Assembly (NCBI RefSeq): GCF_020639365.1
Contig: NZ_JAINUL010000001.1
Location: forward strand, 6,943,130 to 7,007,129
Origin: Streptomyces flavotricini
GTDB lineage: Bacteria; Actinomycetota; Actinomycetes; Streptomycetales; Streptomycetaceae
DNA length: 64,000 bases
Direction of reading: 5' to 3'
Numbering within the stretch: position 1 is the first letter of the stretch; every line of letters begins with the position of its first letter. Shown here in pieces: positions 33,980 through 40,863 of the stretch. The position numbers and the translations under genes are program-made. The notes under the pieces were generated by a model, which did not search any database, was not told the DNA's origin, and saw only the letters and a program-made list of their open reading frames with translations.

Positions 33980-34202
33980 GGGGTCGGGGTGGTGTTCGGG
34001 GGCGTCCCGTCAGTCCACTGTCCTTCCGTGTCGGGTCGGTCCGTCAAGGGCGCTCCCTTCGGTCGCGTCGCTTCGCGATGGCCTTCGGCCCCCCTTGACC
34101 GACCGCCCCGCCCCGGAATGCCATAAGACTGCCGGGAAGCCCCCGAAGGAATGGCCGGGAGGTTCATGTCCAGGGACGGGCCCTCAGCGATGCCGATCGG
34201 CG
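33980..34202 (+). repeat. Left outer arm of the large inverted repeat
   Basis: It runs from GTCGGGGTGGTGTTCGGGGG through CCACTGTCCTTCCGTGTCGG to the segment ending CAGCGATGCCGATCGG, matched in reverse complement at about 34874-35098. Inside it, GGTCCGTCAAGGGCG and CCCCCTTGACCGACC form their own hairpin around 34038-34105. The main difference between the arms is the loop of this sub-hairpin. Confidence 0.85.
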
Positions 34203-34250
34203 TCTCCTGTGCATCAGCACGCCGAGAGGGCGTCATGGCCGGTCATTCCG

Positions 34251-34380
34251 CACCTCGGCAGGTCAACCCGCGCCGGACAGCGGTGAGATGACCATCCCCC
34301 GCCCGTTCGCCCCGGATCGCTACGCGCTCCTCACGTCTCAGCGTCCGACGGCCGTCTGGGGCTGGACATAAGCCGCCCAT
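34251..34380 (+). repeat. Left inner arm of the large inverted repeat
   Basis: It is matched in reverse complement at 34629-34763. Shared landmarks are CCCCGGATCGCTACGCGCTC, GTCTGGGGCTGGACATAAGC and a diverged GCAGGTCAACCCGCGCCGG. The similarity is lower than in the outer arms. Confidence 0.78.
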
Positions 34381-34628
34381 GGCCGGCACCAACCCCTCCG
34401 ATGGGGCGCCTGCGGCCCGCTTGTCCCTTTTGGTGACCGATCGGAACCCGTGAACCGCCTTGCCGGAGTGGGAGGTTGAGAGATCCGGCATCAGACTCCC
34501 TCTCGCCCTCATCTCGCCCCTTTTCCGTCGTCAGACGGTCTGCAGGCGCCCGGAAAGCCGCCCGTGAACGTCTTTTGGCGTCCTCCGGCGGCGTGCAGCC
34601 GCCGACAAGACCTTTCACACCTGGTGTG
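34381..34628. other. Centre of the large inverted repeat
   Basis: About 250 bases, less GC-rich than the flanks, with small hairpins such as GCGGC-N5-GCCGC near 34591-34605 and the palindrome CACACC-T-GGTGTG at about 34616-34628. Short frames exist on both strands but none resembles a known protein. I see nothing else that can be named. Confidence 0.5.
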
Positions 34629-34763
34629 TGGGCGGCTTATGTCCAGCCCCAGACGGTCGCCGGACGCCATGCCGTGAGGAGCGCGTAGCGATCCGGGGCG
34701 CATCCCGCCCGACCGGGACTGGATGGGCATCTCATCGCTGTCTGGTGCGGGTTGGCCTGCCGC
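34629..34763 (-). repeat. Right inner arm of the large inverted repeat
   Basis: The inverted counterpart of 34251-34380, beginning GGGCGGCTTATGTCCAGCCC and running through GCGTAGCGATCCGGGGCG to GGTGCGGGTTGGCCTGCCGC. Confidence 0.78.
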
Positions 34764-34873
34764 GGTCCGGAAAGGCAGCCTGTGAGGCCCTCCTGGAGGC
34801 CTGGTTTGCCCGCGCGCCCGTCCCGGCCGGGCTCGGCGAGTCGGGGACGGGAACAGGGCCGGCCGAGACCGCC

Positions 34874-35098
34874 GGTCGGCATCGCTGAGGGCCCGTCCCT
34901 GGACATGAACCTCCCGGCCATTCCTTCGGGGGCTTCCCGGCAGTCTTATGGCATTCCGGGGCGGGGCGGTCGGTCAAGGGTGGAGCGCAGCGACATCGCG
35001 AAGCGACGCGACCGCAGGGAGCGCCCTTGACGGACCGACCCGACACGGAAGGACAGTGGACTGACGGGACGCCCCCGAACACCATCCCGACCCCGCCC
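34874..35098 (-). repeat. Right outer arm of the large inverted repeat
   Basis: The inverted counterpart of 33980-34202, ending with GGACGCCCCCGAACACCATC and CCGACCCC. The match continues more weakly through GC-rich sequence to about 35118, just before the hydrolase gene. Confidence 0.85.
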
Positions 35099-35199
35099 GC
35101 CCGGAGCCCCCGCCCCGCCCGCCCCCTCCCGAGCGCACCATGGTGGGAGGCGTAGGCGTAGGCGTAGGCGTAGACGGAGACGGAGAGGAGCCCGCGGCC

Positions 35200-36105
35200 A
35201 TGGTCGAGCGGGTGATCGAGGAGGGCGGGATCAGGCTCTGTACCGAGTCCTTCGGGGATCCGGGGCATCCCGCCGTTCTGCTCGTCATGGGGGCCGGGGC
35301 TTCGATGCTCTGGTGGGACGAGGGCTTCTGTCGGGCGCTCGCCGGAGGCGGGCGCTTCGTGATCCGGTACGACCACCGTGACACCGGCCGGTCCCTCACG
35401 TACGAGCCGGGGCGTCCCGAGTACACCGGCGCCGATCTGGCCGGTGACGCCGCCCGGGTGCTCGATGCGTACGGCGTCCCCGCCGCGCACGTCGTGGGGG
35501 TCTCCGCCGGAGGGGCGCTCGCGCAGCGCTTCGCGCTCGACCATGCCGCCCGCGTCCTCTCGCTCGTACTGATCAGCACGACCTCGGCCGTATCCGGCGG
35601 CGGACGGGTGCTCCCGCCGCCCACCGCGGAGTTCCTGCGGTTCGTCTCCACCTCGCAGACCACCGCGCAGACCACCTCGCAGACCACCGCGCAGACCACC
35701 ACGCACGCCGACCGGTCGGACGCCGACTCCGTGGTCGAGCACCAGGTCGACTTCGCCCGGCTGCTCGCCGGCGGTCGGCGTCCGTTCGACGAGGCCGCCG
35801 TCCGCAGCCTCGTCCGGCGCGACATCCGGCGCGCGCACGACTTCGCCGCGGCCCGCAACCACGACCTGCTCCCCGACGGCGACCCCTCGCCCGCGCCCCT
35901 GTCCTCCATCGCCGTGCCCACGCTCGTGATCCACGGGACCGCCGACCCGATGTTCCCGCTGCCGCACGGAGAGGCACTCGCGCAGGAGATCCCCGGGGCG
36001 CGGCTCCTGGTCCTGCAGGACGCCGGTCACGGGGTCGAGCGGGCCGACCGGGACGCGATCGTCCCCGCGATCCTCGAACACACCTCAGCGGATCCCCATC
36101 CATAA
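35200..36105 (+). CDS. Alpha/beta hydrolase
   Basis: A 301-residue single-domain alpha/beta hydrolase. The nucleophile Ser is in GVSAGGALAQ, the acid is in VIHGTADPMFP and the His in DAGHGVERADRD. DHRDTGRS near residue 65 is typical of the epoxide-hydrolase/haloperoxidase-like group. ATG 35200 is preferred because GGAGAGGAG precedes it by 9 bases. An in-frame ATG at 35140 would add a Val-Gly repeat encoded by four GGCGTA units. Four 12-bp units (35653-35700) encode a Thr/Gln-rich TTSQTTAQ stretch at about residues 152-167 in the cap region, an unusual low-complexity insert. The substrate is unknown. Confidence 0.85.
   Translation: MVERVIEEGGIRLCTESFGDPGHPAVLLVMGAGASMLWWDEGFCRALAGGGRFVIRYDHRDTGRSLTYEPGRPEYTGADLAGDAARVLDAYGVPAAHVVGVSAGGALAQRFALDHAARVLSLVLISTTSAVSGGGRVLPPPTAEFLRFVSTSQTTAQTTSQTTAQTTTHADRSDADSVVEHQVDFARLLAGGRRPFDEAAVRSLVRRDIRRAHDFAAARNHDLLPDGDPSPAPLSSIAVPTLVIHGTADPMFPLPHGEALAQEIPGARLLVLQDAGHGVERADRDAIVPAILEHTSADPHP
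35653..35700 (+). repeat. Four-copy 12-bp coding tandem repeat
   Basis: The unit NCG-CAG-ACC-ACC is present four times, with TCG and GCG alternating in the first codon, inside the hydrolase gene. The units are in frame, so copy-number change would lengthen or shorten the cap without a frameshift. Confidence 0.85.
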
Positions 36106-36158
36106 GAATGTCTTAATCGACCTTCAGGTCTCCATTAAGCACTGCTACGACCATCTTC

Positions 36159-36182
36159 AGTTCCGGGGTCGTGGCCGGAACT
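36159..36182 (+). terminator. Inverted repeat between the hydrolase gene and rpe
   Basis: AGTTCCGG-N8-CCGGAACT is a perfect 8-bp inverted repeat 54 bases after the hydrolase stop and 27 bases before rpe. It may be a terminator or a regulatory site. A looser CTTAAT...ATTAAG pair lies just upstream at about 36111-36139. Confidence 0.5.
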
Positions 36183-36208
36183 GCGCCACGGCATGGCAGG
36201 CTTGGGGC

Positions 36209-36895
36209 ATGGCCGCTCAGATTTATCCCAGCATCCTGTCCGCCGACTTCGCCCGACTCGCCGAGGAGGCGAAGGCCGTCGAGGGGGCCGACTGGCTGCA
36301 TGTCGATGTCATGGACAACCATTTCGTCCCGAACCTCACCCTCGGTATGCCCGTCGTGGAATCCCTGAGCCGCGCCACGGACATCCCGCTCGATCTGCAC
36401 CTCATGATCGAGAACCCGGACCGCTGGGCCCCGCAGTACGTCGAGGCCGGCGCCGGATCGGTCACCTTCCACGCCGAGGCCGCCGCCGCGCCCGTGCGGC
36501 TCGCGCGGGAGATCCGGGCCAAGGGTGCGCGGGCGTCCATGGCCCTGAAGCCCGCCACGCCCATCGAGCAGTACGAGGACATCCTCCCCGAGCTCGACAT
36601 GCTGCTGATCATGACGGTCGAGCCCGGCTTCGGCGGCCAGCCCTTTCTCGACATCATGCTCCCCAAGATCCGCCGCACCCGGGAGCTCATCGCCAAGCAC
36701 GGCCTTGAGCTGTGGCTCCAGGTCGACGGCGGGGTTTCGGCCACGACCGTCGAGCGGTGCGCCGAGGCCGGCGCCGACGTGTTCGTCGCGGGAAGCGCCG
36801 TCTACGGGGCGGTCGACCCGTCCGCGGCCGTACGTACCCTGCGGGAGCAGGCGGACGTGGCGATCGCCGCTGCGCCCTGGGCTTGCGACCACTGA
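36209..36895 (+). CDS. rpe: Ribulose-phosphate 3-epimerase
   Basis: A 228-residue TIM-barrel enzyme of the pentose phosphate pathway that interconverts ribulose 5-phosphate and xylulose 5-phosphate. IYPSILSADFARLAEE, the metal-ligand block HVDVMDNHFVPNLT, DLHLMIENPDRW, MTVEPGFGGQPF and the phosphate-binding VDGGVS and AGSAVYG are all present. ATG 36209 starts the typical N-terminus. A 9-bp hairpin follows. Confidence 0.96.
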   Translation: MAAQIYPSILSADFARLAEEAKAVEGADWLHVDVMDNHFVPNLTLGMPVVESLSRATDIPLDLHLMIENPDRWAPQYVEAGAGSVTFHAEAAAAPVRLAREIRAKGARASMALKPATPIEQYEDILPELDMLLIMTVEPGFGGQPFLDIMLPKIRRTRELIAKHGLELWLQVDGGVSATTVERCAEAGADVFVAGSAVYGAVDPSAAVRTLREQADVAIAAAPWACDH

Positions 36896-36908
36896 AGCGA
36901 GAGTTGAT

Positions 36909-36935
36909 GGACGGCTCGGTGAACGGGAGCCGTCC
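36909..36935 (+). terminator. Terminator after rpe
   Basis: GGACGGCTC-N9-GAGCCGTCC is a perfect 9-bp stem 13 bases after the rpe stop. Flanking GTTGAT and ATCAAC could extend it with an internal bulge. Confidence 0.65.
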
Positions 36936-37010
36936 AGGCTGATCAACGGCCGCCGGATCTGACAGGATGAACGGCGAGTCGAGAGTGTGAACAGCAGTGA
37001 GGAGAACGCG

Positions 37011-38033
37011 GTGTCTGCAATGTCGGCGGGACGGTCAGCCCTGCGGATGGGACCCGCGGAGCTGGTGCAGGCGGCGGCCATGGCCCGCCGCTTCTACCTG
37101 GAGGGCAAGTCCAAGATCCAGATCGCCGAGGAGTTCGGCGTGAGCCGCTTCAAGGTGGCCCGGGTCCTGGAGACCGCCCTCGAGCGCGACCTCGTACGCA
37201 TCGAGATCCGGGTGCCCGCAGAGCTCGACGCCGAGCGGTCCGACGCGCTGCGGGCCCGGTACGGGCTCCGGCACGCGGTGGTGGTCGAGTCCCCGGCCGA
37301 CGCGACCGAGGACGCGCCGGATCCCGAGAACCTGGGCGCGGTCGCGGCCGACCTGCTCGGCGAGCTCGTCAACGAGGGCGACGTACTGGGCCTCGCGTGG
37401 GGGCGGTCGACCATCCACATGGCCGCCTCCCTGCACCGGCTGCCGCAGTGCACCGTGGTGCAGCTGACGGGGGTGTACGACGCCGGTACGGCCGAGCGCG
37501 GGTCCGTGGAGGCCGTGCGGCGGGCCGCCCAGGTCTCGGGCGGCGACGCGCACCCGATCTACGCGCCGATGCTGCTCCCCGATCCGGCGACCGCGGCCGC
37601 GCTGCGGAGTCAGACGGGCATCGCCCGGGCCTTCGAGTACTTCGACAAGGTGACGGTCGCCGCGGTCTCGATCGGGTCGTGGGAGCCGGGGATCTCGACC
37701 GTCCACGACATGCTGACGGACGAGGAGCGCGCGCACTACGCTTCGCTCGGTGTCGCGGCCGAGATGTCCGCCCACCTGTTCGACTCCGAGGGGCGGCGCG
37801 TCGGGCGGGACCTCGGTGAGCGCTGCATCACCGTCGAGGCGGACCGGCTGCGGCGGATCCCCGAGGTCGTGGCCATCGCGGGCGGGCTGCGCAAGGCGTC
37901 CGCGATCGGGGCGGTGCTCCGGTCCGGGCTCGTGACCAGCCTGGTCACCGACACGGCGGTCGCGGACTACCTGCTGACCGAGTCGGAGCCGGGGCTGCGG
38001 CCGGCGCTGGACCGGGCCGACCCGGACGACTGA
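37011..38033 (+). CDS. SorC/DeoR-type sugar-binding transcriptional regulator
   Basis: A 340-residue regulator with an N-terminal helix-turn-helix (MARRFYLEGKSKIQIAEEFGVSRFKVARVLETA, about residues 24-56). A C-terminal effector domain of the sugar-isomerase-like fold follows, typical of proteins that sense phosphorylated sugars. The GTG at 37011 has a clear GAGGAG about 7 bases upstream; an in-frame GTG at 36987 would add eight residues but has a weak ribosome site. Its place directly after rpe suggests control linked to pentose or related sugar metabolism. That link is inferred from position only. Confidence 0.85.
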   Translation: MSAMSAGRSALRMGPAELVQAAAMARRFYLEGKSKIQIAEEFGVSRFKVARVLETALERDLVRIEIRVPAELDAERSDALRARYGLRHAVVVESPADATEDAPDPENLGAVAADLLGELVNEGDVLGLAWGRSTIHMAASLHRLPQCTVVQLTGVYDAGTAERGSVEAVRRAAQVSGGDAHPIYAPMLLPDPATAAALRSQTGIARAFEYFDKVTVAAVSIGSWEPGISTVHDMLTDEERAHYASLGVAAEMSAHLFDSEGRRVGRDLGERCITVEADRLRRIPEVVAIAGGLRKASAIGAVLRSGLVTSLVTDTAVADYLLTESEPGLRPALDRADPDD

Positions 38034-38190
38034 GTCCCGCGATTTCTTTGCGGATCGTTCGCGGCACCCCCGCGCCGCAGCTCTGGCCTGGCCGCGTCCG
38101 GGGCGGGCGCGGTCCGCGGGGTGGATGGTGCCGTAATTGAGATCCGAACGGCGGCCCGTGCGGGGGCCTGCGGGGCGCATACTGGTCTCA

Positions 38191-38412
38191 ATGACAAAGT
38201 CAGCAGTACCTCGCCGCCATTTGCCGTCCAGCCCGTTCAAGGCCCCCGTGGAACCGCCGCTCCGGCAGTTCAGCGTCGGCGACCGGGTCTCTCACGATGA
38301 GCACGGCCTCGGCCGTGTCGTCGGTATCGAGGAGGGGATCGCTGTCCTGGTCGACTTCGGGTCGGTCCAGAAGAGAATTCTGAGCCCTTACACCAAGATG
38401 TCCGCGCTCTGA
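38191..38412 (+). CDS. Small Tudor/CarD-like protein
   Basis: A 73-residue protein whose second half, FSVGDRVSHDEHGLGRVVGIE followed by AVLVDFGSVQKRILSP, looks like the small beta-barrel of CarD/TRCF-interaction or UvrD-Tudor domains, which contact RNA polymerase. No DNA-binding or catalytic domain accompanies it. The CATACT hexamer at 38178-38183 lies 7 bases before ATG 38191, and there is no ribosome site, so the mRNA is probably leaderless. Lys69/Met70 and a short tail end the protein. The role is unknown; a transcription-machinery partner is a reasonable guess. Confidence 0.75.
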   Translation: MTKSAVPRRHLPSSPFKAPVEPPLRQFSVGDRVSHDEHGLGRVVGIEEGIAVLVDFGSVQKRILSPYTKMSAL

Positions 38413-38486
38413 GGTCGTCGCCGTCCCGGTTGCCTTTACCGGGCAGGCGATTCGCGAGCGAATCGGATATTTGGCACGATCGGTGC

Positions 38487-38969
38487 ATGATCTTCAGGGA
38501 CGTGCCCCGGTCGTTGCTGCGTTGCGTGGTGGGGGCGCTGTTCCTTTGCGCTGCGCTGGCCGGCGTGGCGGGGTGCGGTGGGCAGAGCGACGCGCCGCCG
38601 TCCGCTTCCGCGGCGGCATCGGGTGCGCCATCGGCCGCCGCTTCCGTACCGGGCCCCGGATCTTCCGCGTCGCCGCCCGGCTGGGCCAAGGGGATCGCGA
38701 CCGTACGGGTGGACGCGCTGCCGGCGCAGGCGCGGGACGTGCTCGTGCTCATCGACAAGGGCGGTCCGTACGCCTACCGGCAGGACGGGACCGTGTTCGG
38801 GAACTTCGAGAAGGTCCTGCCGAAGCAGAAGCGCGGGTACTACCACGAGTACACGGTGAAGACGCCGGGGGAGCGCGACCGCGGGGCGCGGCGGATCGTG
38901 ACCGGTGAGGGTGGGGAGTTCTACTACACGGACGACCACTACGAGACCTTCAAGGCGGTCCTGCGATGA
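38487..38969 (+). CDS. Lipoprotein guanyl-specific ribonuclease (RNase Sa family)
   Basis: A 160-residue precursor. Residues 1-31 form a signal peptide ending in the lipobox LAGVAGC, so the mature enzyme should be lipid-anchored at the outer face of the membrane. A Ser/Ala/Pro-rich linker follows, then an RNase Sa-like domain. Catalytic residues are conserved: Glu in YYHEYTVKTPGE, Arg in RGARRIVTGEG and His in YTDDHYETF. The two cysteines that form the RNase Sa disulfide are absent. The last codon overlaps the barstar ATG (ATGA), so toxin and inhibitor are made together. The mature enzyme would cleave RNA after G. Confidence 0.9.
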   Translation: MIFRDVPRSLLRCVVGALFLCAALAGVAGCGGQSDAPPSASAAASGAPSAAASVPGPGSSASPPGWAKGIATVRVDALPAQARDVLVLIDKGGPYAYRQDGTVFGNFEKVLPKQKRGYYHEYTVKTPGERDRGARRIVTGEGGEFYYTDDHYETFKAVLR

Positions 38970-39361
38970 CCCTGGACCCGCGGCCGCTCGGGCCCGCGCT
39001 GGCCGCTGCCGAGGAGGCGGGCTGGACGACGCTCCGGGTGGACCTGGCCGGGGTGCGCGGCAAGGCCGAGCTGATGCGGCGGTGGGGAGCGGCGCTCCGG
39101 GTGCCGTCGTGGTTCGGCGGGAACTGGGACGCGTTGGCCGATGCGCTGATCGACCTGTCCTGGCTGCCGCAGGCGCCGGGGAGACTGCTGGTGGTGACGT
39201 CCTGGCGGTCCTACGCGGGCGCGAGGCCGGCCGACTGGGAGACCCTGCAGGAGATCCTGGAGGAGGCCGTCGACTTCTGGCGCGACGGCGGTGCGGGCGA
39301 GTTGACGGTGCTGCTCGCCGAGCCGCCGGCCGGTCCGGACCGGCCGGCGGACCGGACGTGA
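38966..39361 (+). CDS. Barstar-family ribonuclease inhibitor
   Basis: A 131-residue cytoplasmic protein of the barstar family. The segment PSWFGGNWDALADALIDLSWLP matches the RNase-binding helix-loop, with acidic residues in place of barstar Asp35/Asp39, and TLQEILEEAVDFW matches the last helix. It would neutralise the adjacent RNase in the producer's cytoplasm before or instead of export. It starts in the RNase stop codon and is followed by a perfect hairpin. Confidence 0.9.
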   Translation: MTLDPRPLGPALAAAEEAGWTTLRVDLAGVRGKAELMRRWGAALRVPSWFGGNWDALADALIDLSWLPQAPGRLLVVTSWRSYAGARPADWETLQEILEEAVDFWRDGGAGELTVLLAEPPAGPDRPADRT

Positions 39362-39363
39362 CC

Positions 39364-39388
39364 GTGGGGGCGGGGGGCTCGCCCCCAC
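39364..39388. terminator. Bidirectional terminator between barstar and globin genes
   Basis: GTGGGGGCG-N7-CGCCCCCAC is a perfect 9-bp inverted repeat. It lies three bases after the barstar stop and 10 bases beyond the minus-strand globin stop, so it can end both convergent transcripts. Confidence 0.75.
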
Positions 39389-39398
39389 CCCCGCCGAC

Positions 39399-39878
39399 TC
39401 AGCCCTTCGGGATCCACGGCGGCGTTTGGCCCCAGGACCAGACCGGGATCTTCGCCGCGTCCACCGGTGGGGGGTTGGGGCCCGAGTAGATCAGGGCCAT
39501 GCGGGTGCCCCACTCGATGTAGTACGTGAACACCGCGCGGAATTCGGGGTCCGTCGGGAGGCCGACCTCGTCCGCCGTGTCCATCAGCAGGTCCACCCAG
39601 CGGCGGCGCTGCTTCTCGGTGATGCCGCGGCCCAGGTGTTTGGTGGCCATGTGCTGGTGGCCGCCGTGGTGGGCCGTGTACTCCGCCGGGCCGCCGAAGA
39701 CCTCCGACAGCCAGACGGCGACGTGCCGGGGGTGCGCCGAGTCCATGCCCGCGAAGACCGGTGCCAGGATCTCGTCCTGCAGGGCGTGCGCGTAGAAGGC
39801 GTCCGTGAGGCGGTTCATCGCCTCCGCTCCGCCCATCCACTCGTAGATGGTGGGGGTGGTGCCGGGTGTGGTGCTCAT
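39399..39878 (-). CDS. Group II truncated haemoglobin (GlbO/trHbO type)
   Basis: A 159-residue globin. The segment IYEWMGGAEAMNRLTDAFYAH and the downstream AEYTAHHGGHQHMATKHLGRGIT with its proximal-side His, plus VDLLMDTADEVGLP, match group II truncated globins, which bind O2/NO and are linked to respiration and oxidative defence. A C-terminal extension (YSGPNPPPVDAAKIPVWSWG) goes beyond the usual length. The ATG overlaps the stop of the ABM gene upstream (ATGA), so the pair is translationally coupled. Confidence 0.88.
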   Translation of the reverse strand: MSTTPGTTPTIYEWMGGAEAMNRLTDAFYAHALQDEILAPVFAGMDSAHPRHVAVWLSEVFGGPAEYTAHHGGHQHMATKHLGRGITEKQRRRWVDLLMDTADEVGLPTDPEFRAVFTYYIEWGTRMALIYSGPNPPPVDAAKIPVWSWGQTPPWIPKG

Positions 39879-40210
39879 GACTGGGGTGCGGCCTTTCCGG
39901 GGCCGGCCACTTCGGTGACGCGGTAGTGCTGCATCTCCTCGATGGCCTTCACGTACGGGCGGATCGCGCTGAAGAACGCCGGGAAGTGCTCGCCCTTGCG
40001 GAATCCGTTGAGGTGGGCGTCGACCGACGTCCAGCGGATGCGCAGGATGTAGTGCTCCCGGTCGTTCTCCTCCTCGCAGCGGGCCAGCTCGTAGTCGATG
40101 CACTCGGGTGACGCGGCCAGGGCCTCCGCGGCCTGCCGGTACGAGTCCTCGAAAGCCTGCTGGTCGTCCAATGCGATCCGGTAGCGGATGTATTCGACGG
40201 TGGTGGTCAT
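39875..40210 (-). CDS. Antibiotic biosynthesis monooxygenase (ABM) domain protein
   Basis: A 111-residue single ABM domain of the dimeric ferredoxin-like fold, from VEYIRYRIALDDQQAFEDSYRQAAEALAA to GEHFPAFFSAIRPYVKAI. The family includes quinol monooxygenases and IsdG-like haem-degrading enzymes. Being directly coupled to a haemoglobin gene makes a haem- or quinone-related role attractive, but no family-specific catalytic triad can be confirmed. It starts at ATG 40210. The 83 bases to the next gene are unremarkable. Confidence 0.8.
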   Translation of the reverse strand: MTTTVEYIRYRIALDDQQAFEDSYRQAAEALAASPECIDYELARCEEENDREHYILRIRWTSVDAHLNGFRKGEHFPAFFSAIRPYVKAIEEMQHYRVTEVAGPGKAAPQS

Positions 40211-40293
40211 GGGGCGTGCCTCTCCCTGTGATCGGGTGCCGGTCGGCTCGCTGTCAGACTTGCGTGATCATGCCCCGGTGGGGAGGGGTTTCG

Positions 40294-40809
40294 TCATTCC
40301 GACGCAGACTTCTGGGAGTCCGAGTCGGACGCGTCCGCGACGTCGGGGCCCGCCGCGCGGACCTGGTGGACCTTGGCCAGCGAGTCGCGGAGCTCGGTCA
40401 GCCACTCGTCCGTGTTGCGGCCGACGAGGCGGACGCACCAGGCGAGGGCGTCGGCCCGGCTGCGGGCGACGCCGCCCGCCACCAGGGTGTCGAGCACCTT
40501 GCGCTCCGGCTGGCGCAGGCGCGTCATGACCGGGACGGCCAGGTGCGTGAACAGGACGCGGTCGTCACCGGACTGGACGGCCCAGGCGACCTTGCGGCGG
40601 TAGAGCTCCTCCGCCTCCCGCGCGACCTCGATGCGCTGTTCGCGGGTGCGCTCGCGGAACTCCTTGACGGACTCGGCCGCCGGGATGGTGCCGACGACCG
40701 TGATCTCCTCGCGGTCGACCGAGACGTCGACCAGGGACTCGTAGACGTCCACCGGAAGGCGGTCCGCGAACCACGTGCGAAGCTGCTCGCTCTGCTCGGA
40801 TGTAATCAT
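40294..40809 (-). CDS. Conserved hypothetical protein, mostly helical
   Basis: A 171-residue soluble protein. Residues 1-40 look like a small alpha/beta unit (DVYESLVDVSVDREEITVVGTIP). A long charged helix follows (VKEFRERTREQRIEVAREAEELYRRK), then a helical region with CVRLVGRNTDEWLTELRDSL and an acidic tail. I do not recognise the family. The helix around residues 100-125 (RKVLDTLVAGGVARSRADALAWCVRL) could be a ribbon-helix-helix-like or dimerisation segment, but this is weak. The ATG sits inside a tandem TGTAATCA repeat, which could be its own operator. Confidence 0.65.
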   Translation of the reverse strand: MITSEQSEQLRTWFADRLPVDVYESLVDVSVDREEITVVGTIPAAESVKEFRERTREQRIEVAREAEELYRRKVAWAVQSGDDRVLFTHLAVPVMTRLRQPERKVLDTLVAGGVARSRADALAWCVRLVGRNTDEWLTELRDSLAKVHQVRAAGPDVADASDSDSQKSASE

Positions 40810-40816
40810 GTAATCA
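40801..40816. promoter_or_regulatory. Tandem 8-mer around a start codon
   Basis: TGTAATCA is repeated twice without a gap, and the reverse complement of the junction provides the ATG at 40809-40807. The AT-rich octamers stand out in this GC-rich genome. They suggest a regulator binding site or an initiation-region feature. Confidence 0.4.
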
Positions 40817-40863
40817 ACGTTGCATCCGAGGGGATCGTGATCGCAAGCGATTCGTGTTCGCTC

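Larger units (their letters stand above)
33941..35118. repeat. Nested large inverted repeat of about 1.2 kb, no convincing gene inside
   Basis: The interval 33847-35199 between rsmB and the hydrolase holds no credible coding region but is almost symmetrical. An outer pair of arms (about 33980-34202 and 34874-35098) is nearly identical when inverted. An inner pair (about 34251-34380 and 34629-34763) is clearly related, with scattered mismatches. Unequal spacers (about 48 and 110 bases) lie between outer and inner arms, and about 250 bases form the centre. The layout is that of two opposed copies of one composite element. No transposase, target-site duplication or tRNA is visible. Short frames in it mirror each other and lack credible ribosome sites. 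Confidence 0.85.

Noticed and set aside
34243..34888. Small open frames on both strands inside the large inverted repeat
   Set aside because: They are mirrored versions of the same sequence in the two arms, lack credible ribosome sites and resemble no protein family.
33847..35199. Insertion sequence or integrase remnant in the gene-free stretch
   Set aside because: No transposase- or integrase-like segment, no target duplication and no tRNA end could be seen, so only the inverted repeat itself is reported.
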